This document shows positions 25,990 to 33,312 of a stretch of 64,000 nucleotides of DNA, piece by piece. The notes below the pieces were generated by a model. It did no database searches. It saw only the letters and a list, made by a program, of their open reading frames with translations, and had not been told where the DNA came from. Within the stretch, counting starts at the first letter, position 1; each line of letters begins with the position of its first letter. The stretch comes from an uncultured Phycisphaerae bacterium (GTDB taxonomy: Bacteria > Planctomycetota > Phycisphaerae > UBA1845 > PWPN01): the NCBI GenBank assembly GCA_938005315.1, contig CALLOB010000005.1, forward strand, positions 83,413 to 147,412, read 5' to 3'. The position numbers and the translations under genes were made by a program.

Positions 25990-27120
25990 TCAACGGTGAC
26001 CGTTGGACCGCCCCCAGCCCCTGGCGGCCGCGTAGTCTAACAGCCTGAACACCCGCTGCCGATCCAGAACCGGGAAACGGACACCGCTGGCCTGCATCAC
26101 CTCCCGGGTGTGCGTCAGATCGAACTGGGGGCAGTGCATTACCCGCGGCGTCATGATCGCATACTGGTCCCACAACAGGGCTTCGTCGGGCGAACAGCGG
26201 CCCAGCACCGTGTCGGGGTCGGCGAAGGTCCCACCGCAGAGCCCGAAGTACTCCTCGAAGCACTGCTTGATGAAGCCGTTGGTGAACCGCTCGGGGCTGG
26301 TCAGATGGTAGATGCGGCCGTGAAACTCCGGCCGCAAAATGACCTCGGTCATGAGCCTCGAGACGAAATCCACGGGCACGAAGTCCTGGGCGTCCTCCGC
26401 CCGGCCGGGGATCCGCAGAGGGATGCACGTCGGCTCACCGTTGCCGTTGCCGTTGCGGGCGTGCTGCTGCTTGAGCAGCGCGATCAGCCGGGCCAGCTGG
26501 TAGAAGCCGCCGAACTGCGTCGTATACCCGGTCTGCGATTCGCCGACCAGGAAGCTCGGACGAAAAACCGTCAGCGAGCGGTCCGGGACCTCAGCCCACG
26601 CCTCCAGCATGCCCTCGGCCAGCCACTTGCTGCGCTCGTAGTCGGTCTGGAACTCCGGGACCTCGCGGTGAAAGGTCTCGCGGACCAGGCCACGACTCCA
26701 GCCGCAGGTGTAGGCCGTGCTGACCGCGAACAGGCGGTGGATACCCTGCCGCTCGGCCCAGGCCAGCATGGCCCTGGTGCCCTCGACATTGGTGTGAAAC
26801 GGATCGCCGTCGCCGTTCAGGAAGAGCTTGATGCTGGCGGCGCAATGCAGGATGGCATAGGTCCGACCCCAGGTGGGCTCAGGCAGGGTGTCCGGCAGGA
26901 CCCCCTCGACGAGGATCAGCTGCCCTTGGCGCAGGCAGGCATCCAGGTCGGTCCCGATTTCGGCCATCAGGCGCCGGAGTCGCTCGGACGAGCCTGACCG
27001 TGGAGGCCTGACCATGACGGCGAGCCGCACTCCCCGGGCCAGCAGGTCCCGCAGAACGAACTGACCCAGAAAGCCGGTCGCGCCGGTCATGAACAGCGTG
27101 TCGTCAGGTTGAATCGACAT
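25990..27120 (-). CDS. Extended SDR, thioester (fatty acyl-CoA) reductase-like
   Basis: This 376-residue protein is of the NAD-binding-4/male-sterility branch of extended short-chain dehydrogenases. It has the nucleotide loop TGATGFLG (12-19), Ser134 in FAVSTAY, and the catalytic YERSK (Tyr161, Lys165). Family members reduce acyl-thioesters to aldehydes or alcohols, or act as sugar epimerases. The strand after the catalytic helix (TVFRPSFLVGES) fits the reductase type. No carrier domain is fused. It lies 139 bp downstream of the membrane glycosyltransferase on the same strand and may modify a lipid carrier or lipid-linked sugar. Confidence 0.75.
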   Translation of the reverse strand: MSIQPDDTLFMTGATGFLGQFVLRDLLARGVRLAVMVRPPRSGSSERLRRLMAEIGTDLDACLRQGQLILVEGVLPDTLPEPTWGRTYAILHCAASIKLFLNGDGDPFHTNVEGTRAMLAWAERQGIHRLFAVSTAYTCGWSRGLVRETFHREVPEFQTDYERSKWLAEGMLEAWAEVPDRSLTVFRPSFLVGESQTGYTTQFGGFYQLARLIALLKQQHARNGNGNGEPTCIPLRIPGRAEDAQDFVPVDFVSRLMTEVILRPEFHGRIYHLTSPERFTNGFIKQCFEEYFGLCGGTFADPDTVLGRCSPDEALLWDQYAIMTPRVMHCPQFDLTHTREVMQASGVRFPVLDRQRVFRLLDYAAARGWGRSNGHR

Positions 27121-27259
27121 TGCTGAGGCGGCCGTCTCTACGCGCAGCGAAAACGAGGCTGTTCCCGACCTTCCGATAAGCCCGCCGCGCCGATCCCCTG
27201 CGGGCTCCCGTTCGCCGGCTCCGAAGATGACGCCGTTCCGGGGGGCGCCGGGGAGCAGG

Positions 27260-29218
27260 CTACTCTACCCTCAAGGCCGGGCCCTGCCAAGCCTGCGCAC
27301 CGCTGTTCCGGGGCCCCGGATAGGGCGGGCCGGTCAGATACAGGTCGGTGGCAATGAACCACGAGGCGATCTCGCGCGTGCGGTAGACGCGCTCCCGGCG
27401 CTGCCGCAACACCTCCAAATCCGTGGCCTCGGCGGTCTCCAGGCGTGCAGGACGTCCGCCCCCCTGGAAATGGACACGCGCCGCGGCATGGACGTTGGTG
27501 CCCATGTAGAAGGCGTATTTTTCGGTTTCCAGCGACTCGGAAAACGCGAACTCCAGCTCCCAGACTCCCTGCTCGTCGGCCCGAACCACTCTGGCTTCAA
27601 ACAGACCCTTGCGGTCCCGGATCGTCTGACCGGTCTGCAGGCACCCGGCCGACCGCATCCCCTCGATCAGGAAGCGGCCCAGGGCGCCGGAGAACCAGGG
27701 CCGGCCCTCGATGGTCACGCGGAAGGTCCGGTCGTCCACCTGCTCCACCCGGCAGGGCTGGTCCATGCGCAGCACGTCCGGGGCAAAGGTCAGCACATGG
27801 CACCGCCAGCGGTCGGCCGGGCCGGGCATCAACTCCCGCAGATGCGTCTGGATGTAGCAGTTGGCGAACGGAAGGTTGATGAAGAAAAGCTCCCGGGCCT
27901 CAGCCGGCGGGGGCACTTCCTGCACCTCCCGGACGGTCAGGCGTTCGGCCGCCGAGAACGAGTACCACATCGGGCGGTAAATCGGGATATAGGTGGTGGT
28001 GGCGACCAGAAACCAGATCGCCACGCCCGGCGACCACCGGCCGATCGACACCGGCCCGGCCCGGTCGCGCATCGCCGGGCCGAGCACCATCCCGACCGCG
28101 AAGGCCACCCCCGGCAGGTAGCCGTTGTAGGGCGTGGCCAGCATCGGCACCACCGGCAGGACCGAAAGGACCATCCACAGCGGCCAGATCCACCACCCGC
28201 GAACCCGGCGGCACGCGGCGTAATACCCGCCGCCCAGCACGCCCAGGATCGCGAGCATCAGCAGGCAGTCGCCGGGCACCTCGAGCCAGGGGTTGAACCG
28301 GCCGGTCGGGCCGACGGTCAGAGGAGTGAGCCACACCACCGAGGTCAGGTAATGCAGCAGCTTGGCCAGCCACCAGGCGATGTAGCCGGGCCCGTCGTAA
28401 CTGCGGAAGTAGAAGTCCGGCATCGGCCGGTGGAACCACAAGAGCCGCCAGGCGGTAAAAGCCGCAGCCACCGATGCGAACACCGCATGGACCGGCAGCC
28501 GTGCCCGCAGAGCCCCGCGGCCCCCGAAGGCCAGGTCGAACGCCGCGAGGATCACCGGCACCACCACCGCCGTTTCCCGCGAACCCAGGGCCAGCAGCCA
28601 GAGCGCGGCACAGGCCGCCAGCCAGCCGCGCCGACACCGCGTCCACGGCCTTCCGGGAACGACGATCTGCACCGACGCGCCCGGCGAGGCATCAAGGTTC
28701 AGCCCCCACGCACGCACCCAGCACAGCAGCGCGGCCAGGGTCGCGGCGGTCTGCAGCAGGACGTTCTGGGCCGCCAGCCAGCCCACGGTGTACACGCTGT
28801 GCGAGTAGACCACCATCAGCAGCCCGCCGACCAGCGACCAGAACCGCCGGCCGGTGAGTTTCAGACACAGAACCGCGACCATCAGGGCGTTGGCCAGATG
28901 CAGCACAATGCCGATCGCGTGCCAGGCCATGACGCTGCCGCCCGAGAGGCGGTACATCAGCCTGGCCAGGAGCATCGGGAAAGGCCGAACGTAGCGCCAC
29001 TCGACCGGCTTGTCCTGCCACCAGGCGTCGATCAGGCGGTCGAAGACGAGCGTCGTGGAGTGCAGCAGCCCCCGCACGGACCAGTCGTCGCCGGCGAGGA
29101 ACAGCCGATGCCAATGGTCGTCGAAGAACATTCCGTCCCACAGCGCCCACCCGTGGGCGGCGGCGGTGGCCGCGGCCAGAAGGACAAACGCCTGCAGAGC
29201 GAATCGGCCGGAACTCAT
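27260..29218 (-). CDS. GT-C type membrane glycosyltransferase with soluble C-terminal domain
   Basis: A 652-residue protein: about 11 hydrophobic helices in the first 430 residues, then a soluble C-terminal domain of about 210 residues. The first loop after helix 1 carries FFDDHWH (Asp33-Asp34), the expected catalytic acid position of the GT39/PMT fold. A YNGYLPG loop lies later. The soluble tail (DDRTFRVTIEGRPWF, LEFAFSESLETEKYAFYMG) is beta-rich and not recognised. ATG 29218 starts two bases after the TGA of the phosphodiesterase gene, so translation is coupled. It probably uses a polyprenyl-phosphate sugar; the acceptor is unknown. Confidence 0.72.
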   Translation of the reverse strand: MSSGRFALQAFVLLAAATAAAHGWALWDGMFFDDHWHRLFLAGDDWSVRGLLHSTTLVFDRLIDAWWQDKPVEWRYVRPFPMLLARLMYRLSGGSVMAWHAIGIVLHLANALMVAVLCLKLTGRRFWSLVGGLLMVVYSHSVYTVGWLAAQNVLLQTAATLAALLCWVRAWGLNLDASPGASVQIVVPGRPWTRCRRGWLAACAALWLLALGSRETAVVVPVILAAFDLAFGGRGALRARLPVHAVFASVAAAFTAWRLLWFHRPMPDFYFRSYDGPGYIAWWLAKLLHYLTSVVWLTPLTVGPTGRFNPWLEVPGDCLLMLAILGVLGGGYYAACRRVRGWWIWPLWMVLSVLPVVPMLATPYNGYLPGVAFAVGMVLGPAMRDRAGPVSIGRWSPGVAIWFLVATTTYIPIYRPMWYSFSAAERLTVREVQEVPPPAEARELFFINLPFANCYIQTHLRELMPGPADRWRCHVLTFAPDVLRMDQPCRVEQVDDRTFRVTIEGRPWFSGALGRFLIEGMRSAGCLQTGQTIRDRKGLFEARVVRADEQGVWELEFAFSESLETEKYAFYMGTNVHAAARVHFQGGGRPARLETAEATDLEVLRQRRERVYRTREIASWFIATDLYLTGPPYPGPRNSGAQAWQGPALRVE

Positions 29219-29220
29219 GC

Positions 29221-30927
29221 TCACTCCGCGGCAACCGGGGCGGCGGCCCGCAAAAGTCCGGCCAGGCTCACGCCATCCATGAAGCAGGCTTCTCGCGACG
29301 AGGTTGCCCGTTCCAGCAGTTCCAGGATGGTCGGCACCAGATCGACCAGCCGGCCGGCCTGCACGGCCGCCCCGCGGGGCAGGCCCGGCCCGGCGAAGAA
29401 CATCGGCACGGCCATATCGCGGGCGAGGCAGGAACCGTGACCGGCGCGTTCGCGGGGATAAAGCATCCAGCCCTCGGCGGCGAACACGACGACGTCCCCG
29501 GTGCGGCGGGAATCGAACATCTCGACCACCTGGGGCACGAAGTCGGGGCAGGAGGTCCCGAGGGTCGCCTCCAGCCAGTCCCGGGAAGCGTGCCAACCGC
29601 TTCCGACCAGCGTCTGCGCGGCCTCACTGGTCCTGTAGCCCAGGGGGTCGCCTTCCTGTCCGGCCACGCGATACTCGCAACCGCCGGACGTCCGGCGGCG
29701 CTCGATCCGGGCCTGCCCGCGGCGCGACAACACCCTGACGGCGTCGGCGCCGTCGCGAATGGCGACCACTTCCACCGCCGGCAGCTCCGTCAGGGACGGG
29801 GCCTGCTCCACCCACGCCCGGACTTCCGCCGCCGCGGGACGGCGGGCCCAGCCGCCGCTTCCCCGGAGGTGGATCATGGCCACGCGGCCGGCGTCCACCC
29901 CGGCCACCGCGTCATAACCGGCCAGCCGGGCCAGACGCCGCTCGTAGGGATCAGCGTCCAGCGGCGTCGATCGCACGCGCATGCCCCGCGCCCGGGCGAG
30001 CCACTCCAGAAGATCGACCCGCTGATCCTGCCGCACCGGGGCCATGCCGTGATCACTGACCAGGACGAAGATCGTCGATTCCGAGAGCCCCGCCCGGTCG
30101 AAGGCCTCGGTGACGCTGCCGACGGTGCGGTCGATATTGATCAGGGCCTCGGCATATTCCGGTGAATCGGTGCCGAAGCGGTGCCCGACCTCGTCCACGC
30201 CGGGATAGTAGCTCATGACCAGCGCGGGCCACCGCCCCACCCGGTTCGCCAGGGCCGGCAGCTCGGCGAAACACCGGCCCACGCGGTGGTCGGCGTACCA
30301 GAAACCGCCGGACACCCAGGACCAGGCGAAACCCAGGTCCTGTTCGATGGTCTGCGACACGCCGCGGCGGGTGTGCCCCTGGATGTTGACGGTGAAAGCG
30401 TCGCCGAGATAGTCGTAAACGGTCGGCACCCGCAGGTGCTGATTCACCGTCCGGTAGGTGCCCAGCGTCATGTAGTCGCGGGATTCCAGCGACCCGCGGT
30501 CGAACCAGAAGTTGCCCAGGATGCCGTGATGGCCGGGAAACACGCCGGTGATCATGGCCGAGCAGTTGGGGTAGGTGATCGACGGCAGTGAGCTGACCGC
30601 CCCGCGCACCTCCACCCCCCCGGCGACGAAACGGCGGGCGATGTTCGGCAGCCGGCCGGAGGCCAGAAGCTCACGCAGGCGGCCGCGGTCCATGCCGTCA
30701 GGGAAAAAAATCACCGCGCTGCGCGGCGGGCGGACGACGTCGGGGGCGATATCCAGCTTCGGCGGGCGGTGGTCGTAGCAGCCCGCCAGGCAGGCCGACA
30801 CCAGGACCGCGGCCACCGACCGCAACAACACCGGCGCGCAGCAGGACACGCCGCCGGCGCGAACGCCGGACCGCACCCGCCTGGGCCGCCCGGGCAGATC
30901 ATCGCCAGAACGCGTTTTCGCGGTCAC
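29221..30927 (-). CDS. Type I phosphodiesterase/nucleotide pyrophosphatase-like lipoprotein
   Basis: This 568-residue lipoprotein (lipobox LAGC, Cys50) has a full alkaline phosphatase superfamily core of the nucleotide pyrophosphatase/phosphodiesterase type. Metal-binding FFPDGMD (Asp77), nucleophile region SITYPN (Thr118) followed by ITGVFPGHHGI, DEVGHRFG, and SDHGMAP are all present and in order. It should hydrolyse a phosphodiester or pyrophosphate outside the cytoplasm, for example a nucleotide sugar or teichoic-like polymer. The GTG start at 30927 overlaps the stop of the upstream Gfo/Idh/MocA gene by four bases, and the next gene begins two bases after its own stop. Confidence 0.85.
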   Translation of the reverse strand: MTAKTRSGDDLPGRPRRVRSGVRAGGVSCCAPVLLRSVAAVLVSACLAGCYDHRPPKLDIAPDVVRPPRSAVIFFPDGMDRGRLRELLASGRLPNIARRFVAGGVEVRGAVSSLPSITYPNCSAMITGVFPGHHGILGNFWFDRGSLESRDYMTLGTYRTVNQHLRVPTVYDYLGDAFTVNIQGHTRRGVSQTIEQDLGFAWSWVSGGFWYADHRVGRCFAELPALANRVGRWPALVMSYYPGVDEVGHRFGTDSPEYAEALINIDRTVGSVTEAFDRAGLSESTIFVLVSDHGMAPVRQDQRVDLLEWLARARGMRVRSTPLDADPYERRLARLAGYDAVAGVDAGRVAMIHLRGSGGWARRPAAAEVRAWVEQAPSLTELPAVEVVAIRDGADAVRVLSRRGQARIERRRTSGGCEYRVAGQEGDPLGYRTSEAAQTLVGSGWHASRDWLEATLGTSCPDFVPQVVEMFDSRRTGDVVVFAAEGWMLYPRERAGHGSCLARDMAVPMFFAGPGLPRGAAVQAGRLVDLVPTILELLERATSSREACFMDGVSLAGLLRAAAPVAAE

Positions 30928-32210
30928 GTCGCCTTCTTGGCCACGGGATCCCAGGTGATTCGCCGGCCGCTGCGGTAGGCCAGGTTGGCCAGGTGCGAGG
31001 GCAGCAGCGAGCTGACGCCCAGCTGCACCGGGGCATTGGGTCTGGCCCGCCCCCTCAGGGCGTCGATCCAGTTGTGCTGGTGTTCGACACCTTCCTTCGG
31101 CCAGTGCTCCAGCGGCCTGGAGCGGTCGCCGTCGCCCCAGACCTTGATGTCGTTGCCCCGGCACTCCAGCGTTCCCTGCGTGCCGTAGAGGATATATCCG
31201 TCGCCTTCGTAACCGTTGGTGAAGTTGCCGGTGAAGACCAGGCTGAACCGGCCGTAGTCGATGGTGGCGTTCACCACGTCGGGCGTATCCCAGTACTTCA
31301 CGCCGTACACGCCGCCGTTGCAGACCGCCGACACCGGCACCGGCTCGCCCAGCAGCCAGTGCACGTTGTCGATCACGTGCACGCCGACGTCGGTCACCAG
31401 CCCGCCGGCATAGTCCCAGTACCACCGCCAGGCGGTGTAGCGCAGGGCGTCGAACGGCACCTTGTGGCTGCAGGGCTCCTGGAACCGGTCCCAGTCGACC
31501 TTGACCGTCCGCCAGTCCACGCCGCCGAAACGCCTGCCCGTGGACTCGGGGGTGAAGGGGTCCTCGCCCGAGATGTAGTTGCGGCAGTCGAAGGCCCGCA
31601 CGAAGTGCACCGTGCCCAGCTTGCCGGACTCGACGTAGGCCTTGGCCTGCAGGTGGTTCGAGCAGCTGCGGCGCTGGGTGCCGATCTGGATGCACAGCTC
31701 CGGATGCTTCTCGGCCGCCTCCAGCATCCGCTGGCCCAGCTCGATACTGAAGCTGAACGGCTTCTCCTGGTAGATGTGCTTTCCGGCCTCGCAGGCGTCG
31801 ATGAACGGCTCGGCATGCCAGTGGTCCGGCGTGGCGATCACCACCGCGTCGATATCCTTGCGGTCCAGCAGACGCCGGTGGTCGCCGAAACGGGCGATCT
31901 CGATGCCCTCGAAACCCTTGCTCTTCATCGTCTCGGTGAAGACGCGGGCGCCCAGGTCCATCCGGAAATCGGCCACGTCGCACATCGCCGCACAGACCAC
32001 CTGGTCGGCCGACAGGCACACGTTGACGTCGTGAATCCCCTGCCCGCCGGTGCCGATCACGCCCAGCACGATGCGGTCGTTGGCCCCCAGAGGCCTGGCC
32101 GACGCCCGTGAGGCCCGGCCGCCCAACAGCGGCCCAAGCCCCACGGCGGCCGCCGCCCCGGTCGAACGCAAGAGAAACTGCCTGCGGGACATGCCTGCCC
32201 GGGTGCGCAT
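30924..32210 (-). CDS. Gfo/Idh/MocA oxidoreductase with Tat-type leader (paralog 4)
   Basis: A 428-residue protein. The leader MSRRQFLLRSTGAAAAVGLG has the twin-arginine SRRQFL. The Rossmann loop is LGVIGTGGQG, followed by TPDHWH and QEKPFSFSIELG (EKP active site). The C-terminal domain has WRWYWDYAGGLVTDVGVHV, as in paralogs 1 and 3. ATG 32210 has GGAGAG eight bases upstream; ATG 32246 is poorer. It heads a run of overlapping genes with the phosphodiesterase lipoprotein and membrane glycosyltransferase, so an exported sugar oxidation linked to glycan or lipid turnover is plausible. Confidence 0.88.
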   Translation of the reverse strand: MRTRAGMSRRQFLLRSTGAAAAVGLGPLLGGRASRASARPLGANDRIVLGVIGTGGQGIHDVNVCLSADQVVCAAMCDVADFRMDLGARVFTETMKSKGFEGIEIARFGDHRRLLDRKDIDAVVIATPDHWHAEPFIDACEAGKHIYQEKPFSFSIELGQRMLEAAEKHPELCIQIGTQRRSCSNHLQAKAYVESGKLGTVHFVRAFDCRNYISGEDPFTPESTGRRFGGVDWRTVKVDWDRFQEPCSHKVPFDALRYTAWRWYWDYAGGLVTDVGVHVIDNVHWLLGEPVPVSAVCNGGVYGVKYWDTPDVVNATIDYGRFSLVFTGNFTNGYEGDGYILYGTQGTLECRGNDIKVWGDGDRSRPLEHWPKEGVEHQHNWIDALRGRARPNAPVQLGVSSLLPSHLANLAYRSGRRITWDPVAKKAT

Positions 32211-32345
32211 GATCTGCTCTCCGTCGCCGGCCGCCTGTCGGGACACCGGCCTGACGCTCGACCGGCGGTCCCCGGCTCGCCGAGACGGTCATTCTATGCG
32301 CTGCGTCTCGTGGGACAAAGCCGCCCGACCGAGGTTGCCGCGGGA

Positions 32346-33023
32346 CTCCGCAGGCCGCCCGGCCAGGCTCGGCGAAAAGCGGCGGGCAATGGGGCGACGC
32401 GGTCCGGGGATCGTACTGCCGGCAGACCGTCGGCCAGGGGATGTGCACGCTGTAGTTCGGCGGCAGGCAAATGTGGTAGCAGTCGATGCAGCCAAAGCCG
32501 TCGTCCGCCCCCACGAGGATCCAGTCCATCGGCGCCTGGGCGTCGTTCATGGCCAGTTCCATGCAGCCGGTGTCGCGATCGAGACGGTCGTTCCAGGCCA
32601 CGCCGCCGCTGATGGTGAACCGCAGGATCAGCGGGGCATCGTCGGAGCCTTCGGCGGCGTCGTACTGGGGTCCGATGCGGGCGTGGATCTCATCGGTCAG
32701 GTCCACCGTCTGCTGACCGAGCTGGGCATTGCCCTGGCAGGGGTAGCGGGCGGCAAACGGCGGCGTGGGCGCGTGTCGGTCTCGACGGTGAAAGTCGTGC
32801 CGCACGGCCCGTTGGGGTTGGTCGAGGACAACGACCAGACGGCCTGCAGGGCTCCGTTGCTGGTCTGCGACCCGCTCTCCCAGGCGTCCCCGGGACTGGG
32901 CGGAGGATTCGTGCAGTAGCGGTCGAAATCGTCGCAGAAGATCGCGTCGGGGAAATAGTCTGAGCACCATCGCGCGGCGGCGACCGACGCCAGACCGCGC
33001 ACGACCACCACCACCGTCAGCAT
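32346..33023 (-). pseudogene. Broken gene for a Cys-rich secreted protein
   Basis: Two frames on the minus strand join into one protein-like sequence. The first part has a signal peptide from ATG 33023 (MLTVVVVVRGLASVAAA), then DAIFCDDFDRYC and SNGALQAVWSLSS, to about CGTTFTVETDTRP. Near 32763-32775, at a GCGCCC run, it needs one extra base to continue as FAARYPCQGNAQLGQQTVDL, ARIGPQYDAAEGSDDAPLIL, CMELAMNDAQAPMDWILVGA and VHIPWPTVCRQ. After about 32350 protein character fades, with no stop in frame. The pattern resembles a recurrent planctomycete secreted family, here shifted and shortened at the C-terminus. A sequencing error could explain the shift but not the missing end. Confidence 0.6.
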
Positions 33024-33175
33024 CAAGGCGGCTGCGGCCTCATGGCTTGACCACCCCGGGATGTGCCCTTGCCCGCCGAAGAAATGCCCGTTCCGGTATG
33101 CTGCCGATCCGGGAACTGCCTGGCAGGATCGTACCAGCCTTCGCCCATTCGACATCAGTAAGAGCGCGAATAACG

Positions 33176-33204
33176 GTCAACGGAAAAACTGCTATTCCGT
33201 CGAC
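33176..33204. repeat. 10-bp inverted repeat upstream of the broken gene
   Basis: GTCAACGGAA (33176-33185) faces TTCCGTCGAC (33195-33204) over a 9-base spacer: ten pairs, one a G-T wobble. The surrounding gap (33024-33312) also has ACCAAAACGG/ACCAAAACAG in tandem at 33241-33260 and AACGATCAT twice, 20 bp apart (33288 and 33308). No T tract follows on either strand. It could be an operator or an RNA hairpin 3' of the glycosidase-like gene. Confidence 0.45.
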
Positions 33205-33312
33205 GCAGCCCGGGCAGGCCGGACTCACCGGCTTGCATCGACCAAAACGGACCAAAACAGGGGAAACGGGACCGTACAGCTTGGCCGAACGATCATATCG
33301 CCACGCCAACGA

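Noticed and set aside
32763-32775. Programmed -1 frameshift in the secreted-protein gene.
   Set aside because: There is no slippery heptamer or downstream structure and the 3' part of the gene is also lost.
33152-33180. TTGACC on the minus strand as promoter of the broken gene.
   Set aside because: The hexamer 17 bp downstream is TGATGT, too far from a -10.
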